DNA of 64,000 bases from Flavobacterium anseongense (GTDB lineage Bacteria > Bacteroidota > Bacteroidia > Flavobacteriales > Flavobacteriaceae), in contig NZ_JAKIHN010000005.1 in assembly GCF_021608185.1 (NCBI RefSeq), positions 124,001 through 188,000 on the forward strand, read 5' to 3'. The notes beneath the pieces were generated by a model. That model did not search any database, was not told the DNA's origin, and was given only the letters and a program-made list of their open reading frames with translations. The translations under genes were made by a program, and so were the position numbers. This document shows, piece after piece, positions 8,375-17,045 of this stretch (its first letter is position 1; each line of letters starts with the position of its first letter).

Positions 8375-11300
8375 TTAATGTATCAGTTTCTTGCTAAATA
8401 CCATATCATTATCCAAAGTGATTTTAGCGATATAAACGCCATTAGCATAATAAAAAGGACTGGTGAATTGGTTCTTATATTCATTTAACGAATATATATT
8501 TATCAATTTTCCAGCGACATCATAAATCTTAATTTCTTTTATTAATTCACTCGACTCAACTTTAATCATATTATTAGAAATCACAGCAAAAGTAGTAATC
8601 TCATTCGGGTTATTTGTACCTAATGTATTATCGATATATACTACTTTGAATCTATCATTAATCTCACCGGATTGACTAGTAAAATTATATGGACTTGCTT
8701 TAAGATTATGAATAATGTTTAATAAATTATCTGTCAAATAAATATTTTGACTTTGAAATAATCCATCTACCGCTGCAATTCCAATAGTGTAGTTACCTAC
8801 TGTTGGGATATTTACTCCTATTGGGACTTGATCGGTCACGTCAAAAGGTAAAGCTCTTCCCTGTATGCCGAATTTAGCATCATCAATTAGAGAGTAAATT
8901 ACCGTTCCTCCTGTATTTTGTGAACTACAATCATAGAAGCTATCTCTTCCCATAGTTGCGTTTTCAATATATCCAAAAAGGATTCTGTCTGTTTGATTAT
9001 TTGCTGCGTTAATTAAGTCTAACCATATTCGGTTTCTTTCAATATTATTAACATCAACCGGTGTGCTTGTAATCGAATCTTGTGTTTTATAAAAAGTGTT
9101 GTTGCTATAGGAAGCGCTTCTTAAACTATTGGTAAAACCAACAGTGTTATTATCTGCAGCAGCGACAGGCGGACCATCAATCATTTGTACAAAAAATCCT
9201 TGTGCAGCTCCGATGAATAGGTCAGAATCAGCTGTTGGACAACAACTCATTCCTGAAAAATTATATTGTAAATAATCTCCTGGTCTATAATTAGACAAAT
9301 AGGAGCCATAAAAAGGGTTTGGTGTAATAATCGATGGTAAATTACCGTGTGTCCATAATCTAACATTACCTTCAATTTTTGTTCTGTTGTCAAATAGAAA
9401 CTGACTTGCACGGATGGCAGAAGGATATGGATTTCCTAATAAATTCCAGTTGTCACTCAAATTTGTTATTTCCGTTAAATTGGTCCCGTAATGTGTCGCT
9501 GTGTTTTGATCAGGTCCTCTTTCAATAGCAATTGTTATATTTCCATTATTAGGAACTCCTGTAAAACTTCCGCTTAAAACGTTATAAGTTGTGTTGTTAA
9601 ATGGTGCTGTTCCAGGTGCTCTTGCAATGTATCCCTTTCCTGCAATCATATTGTCGCCAGCTGCACTTTGCCAAGCGCCCCAACCCGCATTTGAATTTGG
9701 AATAGTGGTGTTCCATTTGTAAATTGCTCCGAAACTATATGGTGATACAATGTTATTTACATTAAAACCGGCTACTGGCGAAGACCAATAAGAATAATCT
9801 AAAGTCCTTACACTTGGTGACTCTCTTTTGTAAATAATATTTCCTGTATTTAAAACATTATTTATTTGAATTAAACTTGCGCTATTGTTGATTGTGAAAA
9901 TACCGTTTGGTTGTACCGTTACTTTATCCGTGATGGTTAAGTTTTGACTGGAATTAATTGTTAGTTGTGCATCGCTGTACAAGAATAAATTGTATCCAAC
10001 AGCATTTGGTGCTCCTGAAATTACCGGGTCATTTGCTACATTAGGGATTACGACACAGTCTGCGCTAGTTGGAACACCACTTGGTGTCCAGTTGTCATCA
10101 ACATTCCAATTAGTACTTGTTGACCCATCCCAAATTTTTGCGCCGGTAACAGTTACAACAACATCATCCGTATATTTTAAATTTGTTCCACCGCAGAGAG
10201 CATAAGTTACCTCAGCAGTATATGTAGTTGTAGCGGATGGGCAAACATTTAGAACGTCAGTTGTTCCCAAAACTGTCCCCGAAGTCCCGCTTCCTTCATA
10301 CCATTTAATCGATGTTAATGATGGTCCGGATGGTGTAAATCTCCAAGCCTCATTTGTAACTGTCCAATTTGTACTAAGTCCATTTCTATTTGGAGCGACA
10401 ACAGCTGCAGTTCCTGTAGCATTTTGAAGGCCTACAATAGCATTTCCATTATTCCAGGTATCACAGACATTTTTTTCTTTAATAAAAACATCAATAACAT
10501 TAGTGTTTTCATACAGAACAATCATACCTGTGTATAAAATCGAGTTACATGTTGAAGAAAACATTGGAATGTTATTCCATGAAGCGACTAATGCTCTACA
10601 CCCTGTGTTTAAAGTAATTAATTCCCATCCTACTTCTCCACCCACTCCCGGATCAATATCGTGATAAACCCCAAAAATACTATTTTTGAATAAAGACGTA
10701 TTTGGTAAATCAGCATTGAAAGACCATGTTGAATAACCGCCGGGAGTATTGTTGGTTGTATCAAATGTTATTACGCCATTAGATCCTATTAAACATTTAT
10801 CATAATTATTACCATAAAAACAGAAGTTGAAAGGTAAATTAATAATTGGCGACCATTTGTCATCAATATTTACACTCACCTGATTATCCAAACAACTATA
10901 CTGATATGGCGGGGCATAAGTAATTGATGCAACATTATAATTTGTGGCTTGATTTAGTTGTAAATAAGTTGCTTCTAAGTTAGTGCAAGTTGATGCTGCT
11001 GAACACACTATTGCCGCAGGATTTCCGCCGCTTAACCCTAGCCCTCCGGAAAGTATAGATGGACAAGCAAGTGATGTGGTACCACTACCGCTACCTACAT
11101 TACAAGGCGTGAAATTGGTTGGACCAAACCAAGTACTATAGTCGCTACCGCCACAATAAGCTCTCACCCAAAAATAATAGTCTTGTCCAGCTACTAAACC
11201 TGTGAGGGTTATTGTGTTTACTCCGGCTGCCGTTGAACCCGATGGAGTTGAACCTGATGTTGGTGGAGTATTAGTAGTCGTAACATAATATTGATAACCG

Positions 11301-14300
11301 TTAGAAGCCGGAGGCGTCGTACTTGCCCAAGTTATCGTCGCACTAGTCGAAGATAAAACTGTGGAATATAAATCTGAAGTAGGTGGACAACTTGGTGTAG
11401 TAGCACAAATTCCAAATGTTCCGTTATTGTCATTTCCATATTCCCATACTCTTATGAATATGGTTTGCCCCGGCGTTAAACCACTCATGGATATGTTCGA
11501 CATTAATCCGTTAGTACTGTCATCATCATCACATTCCAATAAGGTTAATGAACCACATGTTCCTGAATAGAATGCCATACCACTATCGGTCATAACTCCG
11601 GTTTGTAAATCTACTGTAAGAACTCCCGTTGCTGGAACTACAGCCGAAAACCATACATCACTACCCGAATAACTAGCGCATCCCGGTGCCGGAATTCCGC
11701 CACTTGCAGCAGCTCCTGAATTAGTGTAAGTAGCGTAACTACATGTAGTATTAACGGTTAAAGAAACTGCGCCGCAAGGATCATCATTTGTTATTGGTGC
11801 GGTAGGGCAATTAATAGTGAAATTTACACTACCTCCTGTTGAAACTTCTGGATCTAATAAAATATAATACTGTATACCAGTTGTTAATGTAAAACTAGGG
11901 CTGGTTTCAGCACCATAAAGTGAATCTATACATGTCCATCCCGAACTACCACATCCCGAAGAAACAGGCTTGAATTGATAGTTTATATAATCAAAAGAAC
12001 TTGTTTGTGTTATGGTGAAATTCCCGGTTGACGCAGGTGTAAATGTATAAATTTGTTCAACACCAGGTGTTGTCCATCCACAAGAAGAAGGGCTATAACC
12101 TCCTGTTCCTGCTGCTATAGTAACACTTTTACTCGTTCCGCAAGCAGCAATATTTTGTATTGAAGTACATGGATTATAAGGCACAACACAAGTTCTGGAA
12201 ATGGTAAATGTTCCTGTGTCTGTGCTTGTTCCGGTAGAGTACCAATTAGCAATGTAAACATAATAATTTACACCAACTGCCGTAGTAAAAGTGTATGTTT
12301 CTGTTCCGCTTGATAATGCTGAATCTTGACATGCAATATTTATTAAACTTCCACAACTTCCTGAAGAAATAGACAATTCTATATCATTATTAGTAGTAGT
12401 TACCGAAATGGTGCTTGAATTGCCATCCCCTGCAAATGTGTACCAAACTCCATAATTACTCATAAGACAGCCCGTACCATGAGTATAACTTAATGCGCCA
12501 ACAGTTGTTCCTGCTAAATTGGATGTACTACAGGGTAAATTAGTTGCATTTGCACATTGATTATTTATAGGTGGTGCTGGTGTTGTTACACAAATTGTAA
12601 ATGCATTTGCTGTATTGTCACCGTTATAATCATATACTTGAACATAATAAGTAACGCCAGCCGTCAATCCGGTTAATGTTACTGTTTCTATACCATCATC
12701 TGTGGTAACATCTGTACAAGTCCCTCCTGTTGGTGTTGTCGCAGAACCACATGTGGTTATAACTCCAACCACAGCATCAAAACTTGATACTCCGTCAACA
12801 GTTATAATGTGTGAAGTACTTGTTGCAGTAAATTTGTACCAAACTGCTTTTTCTGTTCCGTTAGTGCAATCCCCCGTTTCATTATTGTCTGTGGCTCCAA
12901 CTGTAGAACCTGTTGTAGTGGTAGTGCAAGTTAAAGATGGATTTACGGTTAAAGCAATCGCTTGTGAACAAATATCATTTGTTAATGATGTAGTAACTGA
13001 ACCTGTTACATAAGCACTGCTACAGGTTCCATTGGTAGCTTTAATTCTATAATAGTAAGGAGTTGAAGAATTTAGTCCGGTTACGGCATAAGTCACTGTT
13101 GGACTGGCTATAGTAAAAGGAGATCCGGGAGCGGGAGTTGTATATCCGGCATCTGTATATACTTCCAACACATAATTTACAGCCCCTGCCGATGCGGTCC
13201 AAGATACTGTAAATCCAGAACCGGTTATCAGAGAATTTAGGGGAGTTGTTGGGACGGTTGGTGTTGTATTCACCGTTACTGCATAAGTAGCTGGAGTACA
13301 AGAGCCAATGGTATAATTCACCGTAACCGTTCCAGCGACGGTTCCAGTAAGTACACCACCAGTTGTTATGGTTGCCGCACCTGTCCCGTTAGTAACTGTC
13401 CACGTACCACCAGAAATTGGATTAGTAAAGGCAGGTGTTGCAGAACCGACACATACGCTTGCAGAGCCTCCTGCAATTGTGCCAGGAGTTTGTTGAACAG
13501 TTATAACTTTTGCTGTATTACAGGTTGTTGGTAAAGTATAAACTACTGTAACGGTTCCGGCAGTTGAACCTGTTAAAACACCTCCTGAAGTTATGGTTGC
13601 CGAACCTGTTCCGTTTGTAACAGACCAAGTTCCTCCTGAAGTTGCATCCGTATAAGTTGTGGTTGCTCCAACACAAACTGTTGAAGCTCCTGCAATAGCT
13701 GCAGGTAAAGGATTTACTGTAAATGTTCCTATACTGGTTGCAGTGCCTCCTGTTGTTGTCACGCTTACAGTACCTGTTGTTCCAGATCCAATTACCGCTA
13801 CTAATGTTGTGCCATTATTTGATGTTATAGAGGATACCGGTGTACCGCCTATTTTCACATCAGCTGCCGTTGCGCCACTAAGATTTGTTCCGGTTATTGT
13901 GATGCTTGATCCAACACATCCACTTGTTGCAGTTGTTAAATTAGTAATAGTTGGTGAAGGTGGAGGGGAATAAACACAAATAGTTCCTGTCATGTCGTTA
14001 TTACTATTATAACGTTGAATTCTGATTAAGTATCTTACGCCGATTGTGGTAGCATATGTAATTGTTTCTGCTACACCATCTAAGCCGCTATCAGAGCAGG
14101 CAAGCGCTGTCATTGAAGTAGAGCAGGACCCGGTAAATAGATGCAAAACCGCATCTCTATTGGCAGCTGGCGTATAGGTTATTGTAGTGCTTATTGAAGT
14201 AGCATCAAACCATCCCCATGCATCATCTTGATCACTTGCATTACATCCTGTTGCACTATTCCAATAATCTGTTGCGAAAGTTGAATTAAAAGCAACTGAT

Positions 14301-14467
14301 GTACAGCTAGTGCCAACGGTCAGTCCAGCTCCTGCAGAAGTTGAACAACCATCTAAGGACTGGCCAAAAGCATTATTAAAAACAAATAAAAACAATAAAA
14401 ACGTTACTGTTTTTAATTTAAGATCAATAGTTGTGGTATTTATTTTTCTTAAGTAATTTCTCTTCAT
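8375..14467 (-). CDS. giant secreted multidomain protein with T9SS sorting domain
   Basis: The ATG at 14467 gives about 2,030 residues beginning with a signal peptide (cleavage likely after NNAFG). Longer frames from GTG 14575 put a non-signal stretch in front. In order I see an opening Cys-rich domain of the PPC (pre-peptidase C-terminal) type, an IPT/TIG-like domain and two near-identical Ig-like modules. These are followed by a fibronectin type III domain, several further PPC-type domains (each starting NDxC or NxC) and another Fn3. Next come a nidogen-like region (NLPFNFCFYG, GSNGVITFD) and a WDGSTSTNWN-type module. The C-terminus ends with a T9SS type A sorting domain (IYDVAGKLI ... GVYIAKI). 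It is probably an outer-surface adhesin or matrix protein. No catalytic domain was recognised. Confidence 0.85.
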   Translation of the reverse strand: MKRNYLRKINTTTIDLKLKTVTFLLFLFVFNNAFGQSLDGCSTSAGAGLTVGTSCTSVAFNSTFATDYWNSATGCNASDQDDAWGWFDATSISTTITYTPAANRDAVLHLFTGSCSTSMTALACSDSGLDGVAETITYATTIGVRYLIRIQRYNSNNDMTGTICVYSPPPSPTITNLTTATSGCVGSSITITGTNLSGATAADVKIGGTPVSSITSNNGTTLVAVIGSGTTGTVSVTTTGGTATSIGTFTVNPLPAAIAGASTVCVGATTTYTDATSGGTWSVTNGTGSATITSGGVLTGSTAGTVTVVYTLPTTCNTAKVITVQQTPGTIAGGSASVCVGSATPAFTNPISGGTWTVTNGTGAATITTGGVLTGTVAGTVTVNYTIGSCTPATYAVTVNTTPTVPTTPLNSLITGSGFTVSWTASAGAVNYVLEVYTDAGYTTPAPGSPFTIASPTVTYAVTGLNSSTPYYYRIKATNGTCSSAYVTGSVTTSLTNDICSQAIALTVNPSLTCTTTTTGSTVGATDNNETGDCTNGTEKAVWYKFTATSTSHIITVDGVSSFDAVVGVITTCGSATTPTGGTCTDVTTDDGIETVTLTGLTAGVTYYVQVYDYNGDNTANAFTICVTTPAPPINNQCANATNLPCSTSNLAGTTVGALSYTHGTGCLMSNYGVWYTFAGDGNSSTISVTTTNNDIELSISSGSCGSLINIACQDSALSSGTETYTFTTAVGVNYYVYIANWYSTGTSTDTGTFTISRTCVVPYNPCTSIQNIAACGTSKSVTIAAGTGGYSPSSCGWTTPGVEQIYTFTPASTGNFTITQTSSFDYINYQFKPVSSGCGSSGWTCIDSLYGAETSPSFTLTTGIQYYILLDPEVSTGGSVNFTINCPTAPITNDDPCGAVSLTVNTTCSYATYTNSGAAASGGIPAPGCASYSGSDVWFSAVVPATGVLTVDLQTGVMTDSGMAFYSGTCGSLTLLECDDDDSTNGLMSNISMSGLTPGQTIFIRVWEYGNDNNGTFGICATTPSCPPTSDLYSTVLSSTSATITWASTTPPASNGYQYYVTTTNTPPTSGSTPSGSTAAGVNTITLTGLVAGQDYYFWVRAYCGGSDYSTWFGPTNFTPCNVGSGSGTTSLACPSILSGGLGLSGGNPAAIVCSAASTCTNLEATYLQLNQATNYNVASITYAPPYQYSCLDNQVSVNIDDKWSPIINLPFNFCFYGNNYDKCLIGSNGVITFDTTNNTPGGYSTWSFNADLPNTSLFKNSIFGVYHDIDPGVGGEVGWELITLNTGCRALVASWNNIPMFSSTCNSILYTGMIVLYENTNVIDVFIKEKNVCDTWNNGNAIVGLQNATGTAAVVAPNRNGLSTNWTVTNEAWRFTPSGPSLTSIKWYEGSGTSGTVLGTTDVLNVCPSATTTYTAEVTYALCGGTNLKYTDDVVVTVTGAKIWDGSTSTNWNVDDNWTPSGVPTSADCVVIPNVANDPVISGAPNAVGYNLFLYSDAQLTINSSQNLTITDKVTVQPNGIFTINNSASLIQINNVLNTGNIIYKRESPSVRTLDYSYWSSPVAGFNVNNIVSPYSFGAIYKWNTTIPNSNAGWGAWQSAAGDNMIAGKGYIARAPGTAPFNNTTYNVLSGSFTGVPNNGNITIAIERGPDQNTATHYGTNLTEITNLSDNWNLLGNPYPSAIRASQFLFDNRTKIEGNVRLWTHGNLPSIITPNPFYGSYLSNYRPGDYLQYNFSGMSCCPTADSDLFIGAAQGFFVQMIDGPPVAAADNNTVGFTNSLRSASYSNNTFYKTQDSITSTPVDVNNIERNRIWLDLINAANNQTDRILFGYIENATMGRDSFYDCSSQNTGGTVIYSLIDDAKFGIQGRALPFDVTDQVPIGVNIPTVGNYTIGIAAVDGLFQSQNIYLTDNLLNIIHNLKASPYNFTSQSGEINDRFKVVYIDNTLGTNNPNEITTFAVISNNMIKVESSELIKEIKIYDVAGKLINIYSLNEYKNQFTSPFYYANGVYIAKITLDNDMVFSKKLIH
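13340..13650 (-). repeat. two tandem Ig-like modules within the giant gene
   Basis: Two neighbouring segments of the giant protein are close copies, with SGGTWSVTNGTGSATI in one and SGGTWTVTNGTGAATI in the other. The DNA is recognisably similar too, about 224 bases apart. This points to a recent internal duplication, a common way such secreted proteins change length. Boundaries are approximate. Confidence 0.6.
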
Positions 14468-14614
14468 GCAGTAATCTTTTAATCTAGTGTAATTGCGATG
14501 GATACTTTCTTTTCGTCCGATTAGGTAATTTTTAAAAATCAATAATCCTAAAAGAAAACTCATTAATCGTAACACATTTTAAAGCAAAGTGTTAAAAACA
14601 AATAGACTAGCTGG

Positions 14615-14690
14615 TAAAACTACATTTTTTTTTAACATATCAAAAATGAAGCGGTAAATTTTTACCTTTTAAGATAAAAACTTACCGCTT
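14615..14690 (-). promoter_or_regulatory. promoter with TTACCGCTT element, giant gene
   Basis: On the minus strand TTACCGCTT (near 14649-14657) is followed by 4 bases, TTTG (14641-14644), 18 bases, TAGTTTTA (14615-14622) and then ACCAGCTAGT. This mirrors the promoter before the SprE-like gene almost base for base in layout. The predicted start near 14608 leaves a leader of about 140 bases. A second, inverted copy of the upstream element is present here only. Confidence 0.65.
14649..14690. repeat. 42-bp near-perfect palindrome
   Basis: The left arm at 14649-14668 and the right arm at 14671-14690 are reverse complements at 18 of 20 positions, with only TT between them. Each arm begins with AAGCGGTAA on its own strand. 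It may be an operator for a dimeric regulator of the giant gene. It could also serve as the terminator of the ABC transporter operon that ends at 14713. Confidence 0.7.
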
Positions 14691-14712
14691 TACTAGAAAA
14701 AGTGTTAATTTT

Positions 14713-15411
14713 TTAAACTGCAAAAAATGCTTCTAATTCTTTCAACGTTTCGGGCGATGTTTGGATATCTTTTACAACTTCGCCCAAATGGAGTGCTACA
14801 ATTCTGTTGCAAACCTCAACCGTATGAACCAAATCGTGTGAAGAAACCAAAACCGTAACATTAGGGTCTTCGGCTAATTCTTTGATAATTTTTTTTAATC
14901 TATTAACCGTTGTTGGGTCTAAATTAGCGAAAGGTTCATCCAAAATAACCACTTCCGGATTTCCGATTAAAGTAGCGATAATGCCTACTTTTTTCATATT
15001 CCCTTTGGATAAATCCCTTAAATATTTCTTGCTGTTTAGAATTTCACCATTGAAAAATTCTTCGTGCTTTTTTAGTAAATCATCAACATCGGCTTTATTT
15101 TGTCCACGTAAATCACCGATGAAATAAAAGTACTCTTCGGCAGTTAAATAACCTATCAAAAAACTTTCATCGATGAATGCAGCTGTGAAAGGTTTCCATG
15201 CTTCACTTTTGTCGACCTGTACTTTGTTGTTTATTATATGGCCCGAACTTGGCTGAATTAAATCCAAGAGCAAACTGAAAAAAGTAGTTTTTCCTGCACC
15301 ATTATTTCCGACCAATCCAAAGCTTTGTCCTTTTGGAATTTCAAGATTTGGCATGTTTAAAACCATTGTTCCCAGGTTGTATCTTTTGGTTAAATTATTT
15401 ACTTGTATCAT
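14713..15411 (-). CDS. ABC transporter ATP-binding protein
   Basis: The 232-residue ATPase has Walker A GNNGAGKTT at about residues 35-43, a signature-like LRDLSKGNMKKV at about 132, Walker B EVVILDEPFANLDP at about 154 and the switch histidine in SSHDLVH. The signature is LSKGN rather than LSGGQ, as is common in exporters of this group. The paired membrane gene lies 46 bases upstream, so together they form an efflux system of unknown substrate. The 42-bp palindrome follows the gene. Confidence 0.92.
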   Translation of the reverse strand: MIQVNNLTKRYNLGTMVLNMPNLEIPKGQSFGLVGNNGAGKTTFFSLLLDLIQPSSGHIINNKVQVDKSEAWKPFTAAFIDESFLIGYLTAEEYFYFIGDLRGQNKADVDDLLKKHEEFFNGEILNSKKYLRDLSKGNMKKVGIIATLIGNPEVVILDEPFANLDPTTVNRLKKIIKELAEDPNVTVLVSSHDLVHTVEVCNRIVALHLGEVVKDIQTSPETLKELEAFFAV

Positions 15412-15457
15412 CTTATAAAGTTTATGAGGTTTATGAGTTTATCAGACTCTTCTGTTT

Positions 15458-16927
15458 TTAGTTTTTCTGTTTGTAAGCTGCTATAGTTTCGTACTTTTCG
15501 GTTTTATATACTTTTTCAATCTTGGTAAAAACCATATTTCTAAAGGCAAATCCAATAACTCCGGCTAAAGCCACAAAGAGATAGCCAATATTCGGAGAAA
15601 AAAGATAATATCCAAGAGCATATAAACCCATTGGCACCAATAGTTTTGGTATTAACATTATCACCGTTTTGAAATTAAATGCCTGTTTGTCGCCAAAAGC
15701 TTTATTGGCCATTGTCAAATCAATTGGGGTTTTAACAAATGCGCCGCCAAGCATTACCAAATGTGAGTTGACACCAATATTGTAAATCGCGCCAACGACA
15801 ATTAATAAATAAATTTCCCATCCAAAAAACACCCAATAAAAAGAAGCAATTATTGTCGAAATCGCAGTGCCTATAACCATCAGCCACCATTTTGAACTGA
15901 TGTATTCACGGTATTGAATATTTTGGCTCATCATCAACTGGTAATATGAACTATCCCAACTTGGAATGAATTGCCCAAAAGTGAATAAAAACCCTCCGGT
16001 AACAAAAATCCCGGCAAAAACCTGCATGGCCGGATTATTATAAGCTTCAATCGATTTTGTATAAAACAGTAATCCATAAAAAATAAACAGAAAACTCATA
16101 ATAACCGTGGTTCGGGAACGCTTGTTTCTTTTCAGAAGTTTAATATCGTTTTTGAGAAAAGTTCCCAGAGTTCCGAATTGGTTTAACCAAGTGAGGTTTT
16201 CGGTTTTGGCTTCATCACTTTTTTTCGCCAACCCTGTATCCAGATTTAAATTTTTTTTGAAATAATCAAATGAAAAATAATAGGTGACGATAGCTAACAG
16301 CAGCGGAATCAAAAACAAATAATAGGTGCTGTACATTCCTTGGAAAAAAGGCTGCGTATAATTGGTTACATCAAAAATCTTATAATATTGCGCCAATCCT
16401 AAACTGACAACGATAGCTAACATCGGATAAAAAACGCTGTTCTTATTATTGAGCAAAATATTGATAAAATTATTAGAATAAATCAAAGCCGTAATACCTA
16501 AAAGCCACAAAACAGCTTGAAATCCAAAGCCATGGGTAAACAAGGCAATCGTAAACGGAATAAAGAAAAAAGCGTGTATTATATTAAAAAAAGAGATGAC
16601 CGTCTTCCCTAAAGAAAAATGAACAACAGTATCTCTTTTTATTGGTAAACTCAAAAATGGTCTTATGTTCATTACAGGCATTTTTTGAAGAAAATACCTT
16701 ATGACTAAATCCATAACTAAATAATAAATCAAAAATTTATTAACTGTTGACAATGGTTCTAAATGGAATTCCTGAAGAATATTGTATCCAAAAAAACCTA
16801 GTAGTGAAAATTCAAGTATTATAATAACAGCAAAAATGCCCATTATAATTTTAAATGCCACATTGGTGCCAAAAGAAGCCGAACGAAGAAAAGCTTTCCA
16901 TTCGAGCGAAATGAAGTGTTTGAACAT
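15458..16927 (-). CDS. ABC exporter membrane protein, DUF5687 type
   Basis: The 489-residue protein has about twelve hydrophobic segments and short loops. An N-terminal cytoplasmic stretch (FKHFISLEWKAFLRS) resembles other ABC-2-like permeases. I associate it with DUF5687, a Bacteroidetes family that pairs with ABC ATPases. It is followed by the ATPase gene 46 bases later. Direction of transport is most likely export. The substrate cannot be told from sequence. Confidence 0.75.
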   Translation of the reverse strand: MFKHFISLEWKAFLRSASFGTNVAFKIIMGIFAVIIILEFSLLGFFGYNILQEFHLEPLSTVNKFLIYYLVMDLVIRYFLQKMPVMNIRPFLSLPIKRDTVVHFSLGKTVISFFNIIHAFFFIPFTIALFTHGFGFQAVLWLLGITALIYSNNFINILLNNKNSVFYPMLAIVVSLGLAQYYKIFDVTNYTQPFFQGMYSTYYLFLIPLLLAIVTYYFSFDYFKKNLNLDTGLAKKSDEAKTENLTWLNQFGTLGTFLKNDIKLLKRNKRSRTTVIMSFLFIFYGLLFYTKSIEAYNNPAMQVFAGIFVTGGFLFTFGQFIPSWDSSYYQLMMSQNIQYREYISSKWWLMVIGTAISTIIASFYWVFFGWEIYLLIVVGAIYNIGVNSHLVMLGGAFVKTPIDLTMANKAFGDKQAFNFKTVIMLIPKLLVPMGLYALGYYLFSPNIGYLFVALAGVIGFAFRNMVFTKIEKVYKTEKYETIAAYKQKN

Positions 16928-17022
16928 GGTTAGTTATTTAGGTTTTCGAAATTAGTTCTTAAAAGTAAAAATTTGTTACAGACTTTCAAAGTTTCTTTAC
17001 TTTTCAAATCGTTGCTATTTCT

Positions 17023-17030
17023 TACCTTTG
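17023..17030 (+). promoter_or_regulatory. -7 promoter box of the flavin/2Fe-2S reductase gene
   Basis: TACCTTTG matches the TAnnTTTG consensus and is 15 bases before the ATG at 17046. An in-frame TTG at 17028 lies inside it and so cannot be the start. Confidence 0.55.
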
Positions 17031-17045
17031 CGAAAATTATTTTTC

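Noticed and set aside
12702-13013. 103-codon plus-strand frame inside the giant gene
   Set aside because: It has the same cause as other frames opposite repetitive Thr/Gly-coding DNA; it is Val-rich and without a start context.
13659-13973. 104-codon Val/Pro-rich frame on the plus strand
   Set aside because: It is the mirror of the Thr-rich repeats of the giant secreted protein and shows no independent gene signals.
8375-14467. Insertion or phage tail-fibre origin for the giant gene
   Set aside because: It has a signal peptide and a T9SS sorting domain, and no mobile or phage genes flank it.
17028-17045. TTG start for the flavin/2Fe-2S reductase
   Set aside because: It lies inside the TACCTTTG -7 box, so it would be upstream of the transcription start.
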